The notes below the pieces were generated by a model. The model saw only the letters and a program-made list of their open reading frames with translations. It was not told where the DNA came from and made no database searches. Positions 30,100-40,038 of a stretch of DNA of 64,000 bases are shown one piece after another; positions within the stretch are counted from its first letter, which is position 1; the number at the start of each line of letters is the position of its first letter. The DNA lies in assembly GCF_017918235.1 (NCBI RefSeq), contig NC_090595.1, positions 3,693,501 through 3,757,500 on the forward strand, in the 5' to 3' direction. Source of the DNA: Porcisia hertigi. Its lineage: Eukaryota > Euglenozoa > Kinetoplastea > Trypanosomatida > Trypanosomatidae. Both the position numbers and the translations under genes were made by a program.

Positions 30100-31761
30100 T
30101 CATTCCTCGACGCAGATCAGGCTGGGCTCGTAGTCCGCTGGCGCTTCGAAGCCAAGCAAATTAATGAAAGTAGCCGTCACATTTGCGAGGCCTGCCATCG
30201 GCAGGTCCGTGCGCATCGCAACGCGGGGGTCGAGCCCTGCACCACCAATGAAGACAGGAACGGGGGCGAGGGTGTGGGAAGTGAGGGGGAGCACAGTGCC
30301 TTTATCACCCTTCAACGGCTTGCCCTTCTTGTCGCGCTGCGCCATATCGTCGGAATTACCGTGGTCCGCTGTCACGATGAAAACACCATTGACGCTGTTC
30401 ACCGCCTCCTCGAGCCTTGCCAGCGCCTTGTCAACAGACTCGACCCCAATAATGGTGGCCTTGAGGTCGCCGGTGTGGCCCACCATGTCGCCGTTGGGGA
30501 AGTTGACGCGCACCACATCGTACTTGCCGCTCTTCAAGGCATCGATAGCCGCGTCGGTGATTTCGGCCGACTTCATCTCCGGCTTTTCATTGAAGTGGAC
30601 TCGGTCGCTCGGTATCTCGATGAAGGTCTCATGCGCCTCGTTCACCTTCCCACTGCGGTTGCCATTCCAGAAGTACGTCACGTGGCCGAACTTCTGCGTC
30701 TCAGAGCAGGCGAATATGTTGAGCCCGCTGCCGCACAGGTACTCCTCACTTACACAGCTCAGCTTCGGCGGCGGCACAAGGAAGTTGTTCGGAATGCCCA
30801 AGTCACCGTCGTAGCGCATCATGCCGGCGTAGCGGATCTTAGGCATGCGCACGCGGTCAAATTTGTCAAAGTCCTCATCCTCGAAGGCGCGCGACATCTC
30901 AATCACGCGATCGCCGCGAAAGTTGAAGCATAGCACAGAGTCGCCGTCTTCGATGGTGCCGAGCGGCTTATCCTGGTCATCCACCACCACGAACGGCGGG
31001 TAATACTGGTCCGTGACCTTGGCGTCCTCCTCGCGAAACACCGTGATGGCCTCCTTGGCGCTGCGGAAGTGGCGAGCGTCGCCGAGAACCTGCGCCCTCC
31101 AGCCGCGCTCAACAATGCTCCAGTCGGCGTCATAGCGGTCCATCGTTACGAACATTCGGCCGCCACCGCTAGCTATTTGGGCATCGCAGCCGCCCTGGCG
31201 CACCTTGGCTAGCACCGCCTCCAGCTCTTCTGTGAAGCGGAAGGATGAGCCATCGGGCACATCACGGCCATCGTAGAGCACGTGGAGACGAATCCTCTTG
31301 GCACCATCCTTGGCTGCCTGCTCGATGATAGGATAAAGCTGGTTGTCGCGCGAGTGCACGCCACCGTCGCTCAGCAGACCAATCAGGTGGAGGGTGCTGC
31401 CTTCTTTTTGAAAGCCGCCTTGGAGGTAGCGATAGCCCTCGCTGGTGTAGATTTCGCCGCTTTTGAGCGCATCGTCGACGAGGGAGGCTCCCTGAAGGGC
31501 CACACGTCCAGCGCCGAGAGCATTGTGACCAACCTCGCTGTTGCCCATGTCAGCGTCGGTGGGAAGGCCCACAGCGGTACCGTGCGCACGGATGGAGCGA
31601 AAGTGGCGACTGTTCTGACGCACCGAGTCCATGAACGGAGTTGCGGCCATATGCACCGCATCGTAGTCATCCTCCGGGCCGATGCCGACGCCGTCCATCA
31701 CCACGAGCAGCAGCCTGCGGCGAGGGAGCTGGGCGTGCGGCTTCAAAACAAGCTTCGACAT
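30100..31761 (-). CDS. iPGAM: 2,3-bisphosphoglycerate-independent phosphoglycerate mutase, 553 aa
   Basis: This is the cofactor-independent mutase of the alkaline-phosphatase superfamily, which interconverts 3- and 2-phosphoglycerate in glycolysis and gluconeogenesis. VVMDGVGIG holds the metal ligand D23, and DADMGNSEVGHNALGAGR holds the phosphorylated serine S75. LLSDGGVHSRDNQ and TADHGNSDDM supply further catalytic and metal residues. FRGDRVIEMSRAF is the conserved substrate-binding arginine region. The protein has the length known for Leishmania iPGAM and is structurally unrelated to the mammalian cofactor-dependent enzyme. No PTS1-type C-terminus is present (it ends in CVEE), consistent with the known cytosolic location. 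The frame extends upstream, but ATG at MSKLVLKPHA is the conserved start. Confidence 0.97.
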   Translation of the reverse strand: MSKLVLKPHAQLPRRRLLLVVMDGVGIGPEDDYDAVHMAATPFMDSVRQNSRHFRSIRAHGTAVGLPTDADMGNSEVGHNALGAGRVALQGASLVDDALKSGEIYTSEGYRYLQGGFQKEGSTLHLIGLLSDGGVHSRDNQLYPIIEQAAKDGAKRIRLHVLYDGRDVPDGSSFRFTEELEAVLAKVRQGGCDAQIASGGGRMFVTMDRYDADWSIVERGWRAQVLGDARHFRSAKEAITVFREEDAKVTDQYYPPFVVVDDQDKPLGTIEDGDSVLCFNFRGDRVIEMSRAFEDEDFDKFDRVRMPKIRYAGMMRYDGDLGIPNNFLVPPPKLSCVSEEYLCGSGLNIFACSETQKFGHVTYFWNGNRSGKVNEAHETFIEIPSDRVHFNEKPEMKSAEITDAAIDALKSGKYDVVRVNFPNGDMVGHTGDLKATIIGVESVDKALARLEEAVNSVNGVFIVTADHGNSDDMAQRDKKGKPLKGDKGTVLPLTSHTLAPVPVFIGGAGLDPRVAMRTDLPMAGLANVTATFINLLGFEAPADYEPSLICVEE

Positions 31762-31847
31762 GAGGGCGTGGAGGGGGAAGCGTGTACAATTGAGGTCCGT
31801 GAGCAACAGCTTTTGTGGTACGAGAAGCCGCAATGCGGTGAAATACA

Positions 31848-31908
31848 CTAAAGACCAGCAATTAAAGCGGGAGATGATGTGTGTGTGTGTGGGGGGGGGG
31901 GGGGGGGG
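31848..31908 (-). promoter_or_regulatory. Candidate trans-splice acceptor of iPGAM
   Basis: On the sense strand an 18-base C run (complement of 31891-31908) and (CA)n are followed by pyrimidine-rich sequence. The first downstream AG is formed by 31848-31849, about 86 nt upstream of the iPGAM ATG. Trypanosomatid spliced-leader addition typically uses the first AG after such a tract. Predicted from sequence only. Confidence 0.4.
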
Positions 31909-32461
31909 TAAGGTGTAAGAGCTAATATTTAATCAAGTGAGATACACAATGTGCTGCCCTTGATGCAAAGAAACGTCGAGGAAGGGAGTAAATGTGAAGG
32001 AAAGATGACGTGAACGCAAAAGCACGCGCGTCAAGTGAAGGTGGTGGGGAGGCAGGGGGCACATGTCCACCCAGTGCACAAAGGAATACACGGTGCCTCT
32101 ACACTTCGATAAAGCGGCTGCCTTATGTTAGGCACGTATCGCATTTAGAGAAAAAAATGTGCGTGTGTGTGCATATGTAAGAGAGAGAGAGAGCGGGGGA
32201 GGGGTATGGCGCCTGTTCATTACCTCACGCGTCTTCGAGCGGCCACTTGGACGACGCGTGTATCAATAGCCCCCCTCTTCCTCTCCCGTGGCGTCCTCCG
32301 GCGCATAAACCCACTAATGCCAATCGCCTCTGAGCGAAGTGCGCGGATACGAAAAAAAAAACTCGTCACAGCTGAAGACGACTGTTAAACGCGGCGTGTC
32401 TTCCACGAAAAACAAATTAGCGCCCCCCCCGCAATACGAGACATGGGTAAGCCTGAGCTTG

Positions 32462-32987
32462 GCCCGGGTCTGTCTGCCCCACGGGGCCCATCGCGGTGTG
32501 GGCCAAGCAGCGGCACACACACACACACGCGGTTCTGCAACACCCACTCCGTCATACGTGCGCGGCCTCGGTCACGGGCTCTGCTCACCCCCGCCCCCCG
32601 GCGTGCACAGAGACCCGCGGTGCACCCTGTGGCGTGGCTCAGGTACCCCCCCTCCCCTCCCCTGACAGTTGACAGCAAGCACCGGCTGGGGGTGCGTCCG
32701 AGTCACGCCGACACATTGCCCATCATTTCGATGACACGACCGTGTTTGCGGTCACGGGGCACTCCGCCACCGCGACCGCCGACGCCCGTGGCGATCGATC
32801 ACCCACTGACAGCCCCCCCCTCCCCCCATCCCTCCCCTCATGACGTAGGTGCTTGGCCCTGTCACTGTCAGTAGTGCTTCAACGCTCGTAGGGAGGAGGG
32901 ATAAGGGGACTTGTGACTCCGCTACGCAGCGGGGCACTTCTCACCCCGGGCGCTCCCTACGCTGCGATGGCCCACGTCCTCAAAGGG
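32462..32987. repeat. SIDER2-like degenerate retroposon copy (R1)
   Basis: It shares with copies at 46360, 55878 and 62047 the block TGTCTGCCCCACGGGGCCCA, a (CA)n run, GCGGTTCTGCAACACCCACT, TGCCCATCATTTCGATGACA, GGCGATCGATCACCCACTGA and CTCCGCTACGCAGCGGGGCA. The left-hand part seen in the other copies (CTGCCACACAAC) is missing here. The right end continues into ACGCTGCGATGGCCCACG and CCTCAAAGGG, shared only with R4. It begins 85 nt downstream of the MTr1 stop, so it should lie in that 3' UTR. SIDER2 elements are a known Leishmania 3'-UTR retroposon family linked to mRNA decay; family assignment here is by size, place and memory. Confidence 0.72.
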
Positions 32988-33072
32988 CAGAGTACTGGGA
33001 GTAGGGACAACGTTCGACGAAAAGGCGCGGCTACTACTACTACTGGGTGCGTGATAGCCTCTTTAGCGGACG

Positions 33073-34272
33073 TCACTCTCTCTCCCCGTCCTCACTCGAC
33101 AACGCTATGTTTTCGTCGTCGGACTTCGCTGCTGCGTTCTCTTGAGTTTTGTTGTTCAACTCTTCCGCCATGGCTGGGATAGCATCGATTATCATTTGCA
33201 GCGCGATTAGTTGGTTCTTCGCCACGGTAGCGTTCATGTCTCGGATGTGTTCCATGAAAACCTTGTCTTGCAGGCACCACTCTGGTGGGATGAGCTCAGG
33301 CACGTGCTCGTTGTCCACGAACCCGAACTCGTATAGGCTGTCAAGATACAGGCTCCAGGCCTCGTTTGGGTAGCCGAGAAAGTCGACACAGACCAAGTAC
33401 CGCTCGCTGTTCACAACGCGACTGTGGCGCGGCTTCGCGACGTGGACGCGACGGTACATACAACACGAGAGGTATAGCACCGCCCGCGAGAGCGGAGAAA
33501 ACGTGTCGAACAGCTTCAGCACAAAGCAGCCACCTTTGCGTAGTAGCTTGAGGGCTGCAAGCCACTGACCGTACATGAGACGAGATGATATAGTCTCCTG
33601 GTAGTTGGCAACGGAAACGTCGACGTTAAAGCCGCCGTCGGCAACGACGAGATACAACGGTGCCGCCTTGGTGATGGATGCGAGACAATTGATGTTGCAG
33701 AGTTTAAAAATGTCGCCCGTGCCATCAAGGCCGTAGGTGCACGTGAAGCGTGGCGACTTGAGCAAGTGCCCATACCAATCGAGTCCGCTGACGCCAGCGA
33801 GTGTCATGCCGTAACCCTGCAGGTGCCGCCATCCTTGCTTTCGACCAGCTTGTAGCAACGCCTGGCTGAAGGCCCCAGGGCCGCCACACACGTCCGCGAA
33901 GGCGAAGTCGCGCGGCCGCTTGATCGACTTTCCACGCAACAGTTTCGACAGTTCCATCCAGACCCCCGTCGATTCCATAGACTCTAGCAGCTTATAACCC
34001 GCTCGATTCGAGAAGTGCCGCTGCTCCCCGCTGGCAGCGAGCGGAAAGAGTTTATTACGAGTGGCCGTGTATGTCTCCGCCGGAATGGGGTCCAGTTGCG
34101 TCTTTAAAGACCACAATTCTTCTCGGATGGCCGTCTGTTCATCATCGAAGGCATCGCGCCAGTGGCGCTGCGTGAACTCCTTGCAGCTCAGCGACGCCAG
34201 CGGTGGCAACTCGGTATCTCCACTGCGGCGAATGAGGAATTCGAGGGAATGATCCTCGACTGTTCTCTTCAT
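33073..34272 (-). CDS. MTR1: Cap-1 2'-O-ribose methyltransferase (MTr1), 399 aa
   Basis: This is an FtsJ/RrmJ-type Rossmann methyltransferase of the kinetoplastid MTr1 kind. The catalytic K-D-K-E tetrad is complete: K94 in [10 protein letters not shown]212 in [10 protein letters not shown]253 in FVLKLFDTF and E290 in VVNSERYLV. The SAM-binding loop is [11 protein letters not shown] (127-137). In T. brucei MTr1 methylates the first transcribed nucleotide (cap 1) of spliced-leader RNA and U1 snRNA in the nucleus, so it affects every trans-spliced mRNA. The C-terminal tail is acidic (SEDGERE). The frame extends 68 codons upstream through hydrophobic, pyrimidine-derived sequence; ATG at [10 protein letters not shown] gives the expected size. 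A SIDER2-like repeat follows the stop codon. Confidence 0.9.
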   Translation of the reverse strand: MKRTVEDHSLEFLIRRSGDTELPPLASLSCKEFTQRHWRDAFDDEQTAIREELWSLKTQLDPIPAETYTATRNKLFPLAASGEQRHFSNRAGYKLLESMESTGVWMELSKLLRGKSIKRPRDFAFADVCGGPGAFSQALLQAGRKQGWRHLQGYGMTLAGVSGLDWYGHLLKSPRFTCTYGLDGTGDIFKLCNINCLASITKAAPLYLVVADGGFNVDVSVANYQETISSRLMYGQWLAALKLLRKGGCFVLKLFDTFSPLSRAVLYLSCCMYRRVHVAKPRHSRVVNSERYLVCVDFLGYPNEAWSLYLDSLYEFGFVDNEHVPELIPPEWCLQDKVFMEHIRDMNATVAKNQLIALQMIIDAIPAMAEELNNKTQENAAAKSDDENIALSSEDGERE

Positions 34273-34731
34273 TGCATCTACTCTGTCAGTCACCGTTCCC
34301 CGTCCACACCGAACTAGGAAAAGCGCAGAAATTGTGTGGTGATGTTGGAGGGGGTGTCGGTGAGACGAGAAATCGATGCCCATCACACAGACACGTGAAG
34401 CAAAGAAAATAGACACAAAGATGCAGGCAAAGAAAGGGGCACCGATAGGAAGAAGGCGGAAGTCGTACAACGACACCTACATAAACGTCACCGTGGCAGC
34501 TCCAGGCGGCGCTACACACGAACACACACACACACACCCATTAAGCGCACTCCCCAGCAGTATCCTAGAGACCTTGGAGGGTGATCCCCCTACCTCTCTG
34601 GAGCGCGATCGTGTTCACCACGGTCTCTGCTTGAGTTTTATATTAGCATTGAATTCTCATCTTTTTACGATGTTCTCTCCCGCCTGCCCGCGGTTACTTC
34701 TCTCGATGTGATTCGTCGAAGATGTCAACAG

Positions 34732-35497
34732 CAGAAAATCTGGCACGAAAAAAGTACCGCCTGTCGCAGTGACGTGGTGGTCGAGTGCACCCCATTCCCG
34801 GGTGGGCTGACAGTAAAACAGTTGAAGAGTTCAATAGAGTTGAGCAATGAAATGATCGCGAGGCCGCTGTATGTAGGATGCTGGTGTCTCACGAACGCAG
34901 ACAGACAGGCATGCGTGCAGGGTCAGAGGAGCCCTGCAAAGAGCAGGGGTTGATGTAACAAGATGAGCCCTTGAGGAGACGTGAAGGCAGCAAAGCGTGA
35001 AGGGGGAGGATAAAATGAGCGAGGGGGGTGGCCATCAGCAGCCAAGTTGCAGCCGTGAGGTATGCGTCGGCATTCTCCTCCGCGCACCGTCTTCCATGAC
35101 GTTCTCTATGCAACTGCATAGCTTCACGCTGGCTTGCCTTCACCTGAGCCATTTCTTTTTCGGGGAAGCCCTGAGGTTGTCGGTGACCTCATCGTGGTAT
35201 CCCGGGGACCACAACCCATTCCGTGGGTATGCACGAAGAGCCCGCTGCCCGCCTCCTCCAGCCCCCATGCTCCCCCCCCCCTCCTCTCCCCTCTCACCCC
35301 ACCCGTGCGTATCTGAAAAAAAAAGGGGGATTGGGGAGGAGAAGGGGTGGGGGGAGGAAGAGAGAAGAGCCTCTTGATTGCATGACCGGATGCGATCGCA
35401 GGCGGGTCGTCCTAGATGACGGGGGGAGGATGCTGTCGATACAACCAGAGATGGACACGGGGGGGGGTGCCGGCGGGGGAATAGTCGCATGCGCACA
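34732..35497 (+). repeat. 0.77-kb direct repeat, copy A
   Basis: From CAGAAAATCTGGCACGAAA to GTCGCATGCGCACA this stretch matches 56492-57261 almost base for base; I saw only scattered changes and differing homopolymer lengths. It starts 252 nt downstream of the PGRMC-like stop codon when read from the genes and runs toward MTr1. Its right half (from about 35169) has the signature-like segment, the GTGGTATCCCGGGGACCAC inverted repeat, an A-run and a GA-rich tract. Both copies are in the same orientation. Confidence 0.85.
35169..35245 (+). repeat. Candidate ingi/L1Tc-type 79-nt (Pr77-like) signature
   Basis: The segment CCCTGAGG...CGGTGACCTCATCGTGGTATCC then CGGGG lines up with my recollection of the L1Tc/ingi 5' signature (CCCTGG, CGGCCACCTCAACGTGGTGCC, AGGG). 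The outer CCCTG and CGGGG can pair, with inner hairpins between them. In trypanosomatid retroposons this signature drives transcription and self-cleavage as an HDV-like ribozyme. If correct, this element points along the plus strand, antisense to the genes. The match is from memory and unscored. Confidence 0.42.
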
Positions 35498-35749
35498 TTT
35501 TTTTTTGAGTTGCTGATGTCGAGAGAATAATACATTGGCAAAAAAAAAAAATTAACGGCTTTGGTGTGCGTGGGTTGCCATGAAAACACACACACCAGCA
35601 CAAAATGGACACCACACCCCTTTTTTTAAACGGCGTGGGTGTTTTTTTTTTTCATCGTAAAAGATGTCGTGACCACATTCCCATTCGGCTACCAGACGGT
35701 GGTGGTGTTGAGAGTATGTACTCTTGTTTTTTCTCACGTTTACATTCTT

Positions 35750-36190
35750 TCACTGCGTTAAGTTTTTCTGTCGGGTGTAGAAATCTTCGTCCGGTTCAAA
35801 CCTGCCAACGACGGGGTATTTACCCTCGAACTTTTCGGCCCACTCATCAAGGGTTTGCATGTGCTCCGGCGAGAGATCGTCCCAGTTTGCGTTTGCCTCC
35901 TCGTCACTTATCAGCATCTTGCCGAGACACCGTGACACCTCTTTGCCGGCAAACACCGCGTAGGACTTGCCAGGGCCGTAGAAATCAGCTCCACTGGTGC
36001 AGTCATACACGATGCCCTTCACAGACATGTAGATTGGCACACCGTTCTCGCCTGTGAACGGGGCCAGATCGCCTGTAGTAAAGGATCTCATGTTCGCTGG
36101 CTCCGATTTCGCTGTGTTCGGCTCGACGTTGTGATGCGTGGTGTTATCCACAGCGCCTGAGATGAAGCCCCAAAGGTTGCGCCAGCTCAT
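35750..36190 (-). CDS. Cytochrome b5-like haem/steroid-binding protein (MAPR/PGRMC family), 146 aa
   Basis: Residues about 35-132 form a MAPR domain: MRSFTTGDLAPFTG, VPIYMSVKGIVYDCT, FYGPGKSYAVFAGKEVSRCLG and FEGKYPVVGRF. The residues that coordinate or contact haem in PGRMC1 are present: Y78 in KSYAVF (the axial Tyr), Y71 in FYGPG and K124-Y125 in EGKYPVVG. A clear N-terminal membrane anchor, present in animal PGRMC, is not obvious; MSWRNLWGFISGAV is at most amphipathic. MAPR proteins bind haem and support cytochrome P450 or sterol/haem metabolism. The substrate in this organism is unknown. The 0.77-kb repeat (copy A) lies in its 3' flank. Confidence 0.88.
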   Translation of the reverse strand: MSWRNLWGFISGAVDNTTHHNVEPNTAKSEPANMRSFTTGDLAPFTGENGVPIYMSVKGIVYDCTSGADFYGPGKSYAVFAGKEVSRCLGKMLISDEEANANWDDLSPEHMQTLDEWAEKFEGKYPVVGRFEPDEDFYTRQKNLTQ

Positions 36191-37471
36191 CTAAAGAGAA
36201 GTCCGCGGAGTGAAGTCTGAGTCACGTACAGGTTTGGGAGGGAGGGGGGGGTGAGGGAGGGAGGGGCTGAGCGATAAGAAGTGAGGGCGGCGCCGGAATT
36301 GACAACAGGGCGCAGAGAACAGGCCAGCAGCAAACGAGCGCAACAGAAATGCGTAGGGACACAAGCGGAGAAAAAAAACGCCACTACGCAAGGGAATAAT
36401 CGCCCCCACAGGACCCCCTTTTCGAAAGAAAAAAAAAGTATTGAATAGAGTCGTCAACGACAACGACGACCGAAGCGCCAAACGTCTTTTCTTTCTCCGT
36501 TCGTGGACGCGCGTGGTAGGAAGATAGGCGAGAAGGAGAAAGAGGTGATGCGTCAAAGGCGGTTGAACAACAACAAAAAAAGAGAGACAATCACGCGTCA
36601 ATCGTCTGTCCAGCTGCGTGGATAATAACAGGATGGAGGCTTTTTCCTTTATGTTCCCCCTCTTTGTTTCTCTGTGATGAAAACGGGTGAAGAGAGAGAG
36701 AGAGAGAGGGAGGGGGTGATAGCGGTAGAATGGGCAATAGTGAATAGAGAGGTGTGTGTGTTGGGGGTGGGGGAGGGGGAGGGGGAGTCGCTGGAGAAAT
36801 CGCAGGCAGTCATAAGCAGCAGCGTATGTTTGTGTATGTGTGTGTGTGTGTGTGCGTTTTTAGGGGGCATGCGCATTGAAGAGCGGCGGTGTGATGCAGG
36901 GATAAACCCCGCATAGTTGTCAGGTGAGGGGAGAAAAAAAAAAACGGAAGAATGTGGAAGAGCCATGAGACACTAGTACTACTCTGAGCCTGTTAGCTTC
37001 AGGAGGACCAGAGGTAGATACGGAGAAGGGGCTCGATGGAGCACTTTCTGTTGGCGCTTTTCCTCACAATTCTTTTTTTTTTTTGGCCGAGCGCCTGCGA
37101 CAAAGAAGACGGGAGTTTTTGGAGCAGCTCTCCTTTCCTTGTAGCTGTGGTGGTGGTGGTGAAAACAGGAGTATCATATAGGACACAAAAACCTGAGGCA
37201 TACACACACAACCATATGAGCAGAAGCACGTGAAATAGTTTACATAGCGGTCATCGTTGATGTGTGTGTGTCGACACTTTCCCATGACCGTGCCTTTACG
37301 CACGCAAGCAAACACGCACATACTGGATACGATAGGAAGCGCACAGGAGAAAGCCGAGTTGCATCAGCGAGAGGGGAAGGGGAGGGGAGGGAAGTCCCAC
37401 GAGCGCAGAGCAGGCTTCACCAAAAGCAAAGACTAGATAAATACACCCCCACCCACCCCTCTGTCGCTTTG
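36191..37471. other. Spacer between the coiled-coil and PGRMC-like genes
   Basis: No gene. (AG)n at 36691-36708, G/GT tracts at 36764-36786 and 36837-36854, an A run near 36932-36943, a T run at 37073-37084 and GGT repeats at 37147-37160 are seen. It is likely UTR and splice-signal sequence. Confidence 0.55.
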
Positions 37472-37960
37472 CTACGCTATCGTGAACCGCTTGGCCAACG
37501 TCTCTTTTAGCTGCAGACCGAAATCAAGCGCCTTTTCATTCATCAGCGTGCGCATCTCCTCCACTTTCGCCTCCCATTGCGACAGCTCGGCCTCTTTGCG
37601 CTCCGTCAGCTCTGAGATTTTCCCACGCAACAACTCATTATCCGCTTCTGCCTCCTGCTCAGACTTCTCCATATTCAGGTGACGCTGCTGGAGCTGGTCG
37701 AGATTGGTTGTAGTATAGCTACTGAGAACCTTGACCTTTTCGTCCAGGTCACGACTCTCCTTCTCCGCCATTACCTCGGCCTCAGCTATTTGCCGCTCGA
37801 GACCGGCGATCTCGGCATTGAGACGGAGGCCCTGGTCGGTGCTAATTGCCAGCATCTTTTCCACCGCGGCGCACTGCTGAGAAAGTGACTCCAGCTTCTC
37901 CTTTCGTGCCGCGATTACCTCCTCCGGGGAGACCGCTTTCTTAAAGCCCTTCGCCGGCAT
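37472..37960 (-). CDS. Coiled-coil protein, 162 aa; possibly flagellar (DRC12/CCDC153-like)
   Basis: Nearly the whole chain from residue 12 to 155 is Glu/Lys/Gln/Leu-rich with heptad spacing, so it is a continuous coiled coil. A short basic head (MPAKGFKKAVSPEE) precedes it and the end is KETLAKRF. The last helix (KVEEMRTLMNEKALDFGLQL) loosely recalls the end of CCDC153/DRC12, a small nexin-dynein regulatory complex subunit of similar size. That link is weak, because coiled coils resemble one another. The ATG start, length and balanced codons support a gene. Another DRC subunit (DRC1) is encoded in this window, but gene order in these clusters is not functional evidence. Confidence 0.75.
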   Translation of the reverse strand: MPAKGFKKAVSPEEVIAARKEKLESLSQQCAAVEKMLAISTDQGLRLNAEIAGLERQIAEAEVMAEKESRDLDEKVKVLSSYTTTNLDQLQQRHLNMEKSEQEAEADNELLRGKISELTERKEAELSQWEAKVEEMRTLMNEKALDFGLQLKETLAKRFTIA

Positions 37961-38919
37961 CGCGTGTGACCAGAGGGGAGAGGGGGAAGGGTGAGTGGGC
38001 AGGTGAGTAGGAAGACGGGGGTGTAAAGAAAAACAGTGATCAGCAAGTATCGCTCCTCAATGCGTTGAGCCTTTACGCACCGATGTTGTGAGGGTAGTGG
38101 AGTGGGAGGAGATTGTGCGTAGACGTGTGCTACCGTTCCATTCAAGGAGGGAGGGGTGAAGCAAGGGGATCAGCGGAGTGCTGTAGAAGTGAAAAGAAAG
38201 TGTTGCAAGAAGAATTCATAACACCGCTGATAGCACTCGGAGGCTACAGGTCTTTCTCTACGGTAATGGGTGGCCGGCGCACCCCCCTCCCCCTCCACAC
38301 TGGACAACGGTGTGCATGTGAGTTGTACCATTTTCTCGGATCCTCAACCATGAAAATATATCGGCCACTTGGGTGCGGAGAAGCCTGCAATCGCTACCGC
38401 GTTCTGTCCTCCCCCCTTACTGGCGCACGCAAGAGATGTGATCCCGCTTTGCTGCACACACAAAGAGAGTATTGGTGGAGCGTATTCGGCAACAGAGACA
38501 TCGCGATGACAAAGAAGGGAGAGGGGGGGGGGGCCGAGACCCACAACAAAGATCAGCAAGTGTCAAGCAACACAGAAAAAAAGAGCCGAGGACGACAAGG
38601 GGGGGAGGGTGGGGGGAGGTGAGTTGAAACAATGGAATAGTCGCCGCCTTTGCATGATAGCCAATGCAGAAAAGAGTTTATTCGTGTTTGAATTATCTCT
38701 GAAGTGTCTATTCTGCCACACAACACATCAGCTCCACTCCACTCTCTATCTCCTCCTCCACTGCCAGACCTGCCTGCCCACGGGTCCCATTGCGGTGTGT
38801 GCCAAGCAGCGGCACACACACACACACACACACACACACCTCATTTGCCTTGAGAAGGGAAAGAAGTCTCCTCGTTGCCTGCTGCGGCTCCTTTCGTTAC
38901 TTCTATCCCTCCCTTTCCT
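37961..38919. other. Spacer between the TMEM184-like and coiled-coil genes
   Basis: No gene. It includes the SIDER2-like fragment 38713-38842 with a long (CA)n run, and a G run at 38523-38533. Confidence 0.55.
38713..38842. repeat. SIDER2-like fragment ending in (CA)n
   Basis: It starts CTGCCACACAACACATCAGC and includes a diverged form of the TGCCCACGGGTCCCAT block and GCCAAGCAGCGGCA, then (CA)n at 38813-38840. This equals the left-hand 130 bp of the full copies; nothing beyond the CA run is recognisable. It lies 78 nt past the TMEM184-like stop. The higher divergence suggests an older copy. Confidence 0.7.
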
Positions 38920-40038
38920 CTACCGGTTGTGCACGATATCGCGCATATCCGTTAGGATATCCTCATGCTTGAGTGTATACTTGAGGTTCTCAGCAACGAC
39001 GAAGCGGATGGGCGGAATGGTACGTGCGCTCAGCCCGTCCTGACCCGAGATGTCTTCAATGACGTAGTCGCCGGCGCCGCTGCTAATCATGTAGTCATCG
39101 CTGCCAAAGCAATACTTGTGCGCAAACGCTACTAGCATCATCTCTACGCAAATCAATAAGTCCTGCAGTGCTGCTGGTGTTTCTGCGGGCTCCCAGTACG
39201 AGAACTCGGGCAGATATCCGGCAGCGGATATAACCTGGATGAGCAGGCCCTGCCAGAAGGAAAGAAAAATAACGGCCTTGACGCACAAGAACTTCAAGAA
39301 GACATTGCGACCTTCTATCAAGTCCTTCAAACCCACGTAGAAGTACAGCAGCGCAGTGAATGCGACTGTGATAGAAATGTTGTACACCAAATACGTCCAA
39401 AACGTCCCCTTGGTGACATCCAACATACTTGACCCCATCGCGCCCTTGGCCGTGAGGATGACAACGATAATTGTGACGAGCGGCTTCAGTACCATAAACT
39501 GGAAAAGGCACAGCCGGCAGTTTTGCACAAAGGTCGGTGTCACCTTGATGGGTTCCAGATGGCAAAAAGGGAAGACCTGCCGTACTGGCGGGAGGTCCTC
39601 GATCATGAGGGTGCGGTACACAGTGTCGATGCCGCCCATCAGCGCCATCATGAGTTGAAAGAAGGCGTAGATAACGTAGCTCTCGTAGGCGTCGCGGATA
39701 AGGTTGAGGTACTCAGCCGCGCCAGGGGCAAGAAGACTGATCAAGGAGATAACGGCGAAGAGCGGCACCATGAAGAGAATGCGGACAATCTTCGTCTGGC
39801 ACTCCGGGTCTGAAAAACAGGTAAGGTGCTCGAGAATTTGAAACAGTGACAGCAGCGTTGCGAAGATGGCGCAGTAGGACGCAACGAAGTTTGGCACCAC
39901 CCGCTGGTTTTGCAGGACCATCGACAGTATGATGTAAATGAAGATGAGCAGACCCAGTACACAGGCAAAGGTGCCAGCCCAGTAGTACATTTTACGTCGC
40001 TCCGTCTTCCAGAGCAGCAACGCGGAGAAAAAGGTCAT
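38920..40038 (-). CDS. TMEM184 / organic solute transporter alpha-like membrane protein, 372 aa
   Basis: About seven hydrophobic helices are seen, from WAGTFACVLGLLIFIYIILS to GLLIQVISAAGYL. The pattern of the Ost-alpha/TMEM184 (DUF300) family is clear: RDAYESYVIYAFFQLMMALMGG after the third helix, FVQNCRLCLFQFMVLKPL, and GRNVFLKFLCVKAVIFLSFWQG. Members are multi-pass proteins of the plasma membrane or endomembranes; animal Ost-alpha exports bile acids and steroids with a partner, while most TMEM184 members have no proven substrate. The C-terminal 60 residues are soluble and acidic. The start ATG gives MTFFSALLLWK with no cleavable signal. Its 3' flank holds a retroposon fragment. Confidence 0.87.
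   Translation of the reverse strand: MTFFSALLLWKTERRKMYYWAGTFACVLGLLIFIYIILSMVLQNQRVVPNFVASYCAIFATLLSLFQILEHLTCFSDPECQTKIVRILFMVPLFAVISLISLLAPGAAEYLNLIRDAYESYVIYAFFQLMMALMGGIDTVYRTLMIEDLPPVRQVFPFCHLEPIKVTPTFVQNCRLCLFQFMVLKPLVTIIVVILTAKGAMGSSMLDVTKGTFWTYLVYNISITVAFTALLYFYVGLKDLIEGRNVFLKFLCVKAVIFLSFWQGLLIQVISAAGYLPEFSYWEPAETPAALQDLLICVEMMLVAFAHKYCFGSDDYMISSGAGDYVIEDISGQDGLSARTIPPIRFVVAENLKYTLKHEDILTDMRDIVHNR

Larger units (their letters stand above)
31762..33072. other. Spacer between the MTr1 and iPGAM genes, with a SIDER2-like element
   Basis: It contains the repeat at 32462-32987 close to the MTr1 stop codon, and the G run at 31891-31908 near the iPGAM start. Between them (32000-32440) there is a GA-rich stretch near 32181-32195 and no gene. 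Confidence 0.6.
34273..35749. other. Spacer between the PGRMC-like and MTr1 genes, with a 0.77-kb repeat
   Basis: It holds the repeat copy at 34732-35497 and, outside it, A/T runs (35540-35550, 35641-35652) and a (CA)n tract near 34522-34538. No coding gene is visible. Confidence 0.6.

Noticed and set aside
31762-31848. N-terminal extension of iPGAM as a targeting signal
   Set aside because: The upstream frame is interrupted by the likely splice acceptor and begins in UTR-like sequence; known Leishmania iPGAM starts at MSKLVLKPHA.
38813-38840. Regularly spaced CA repeats as a CRISPR-like array
   Set aside because: They are simple dinucleotide microsatellites without spacers, in a eukaryotic context.
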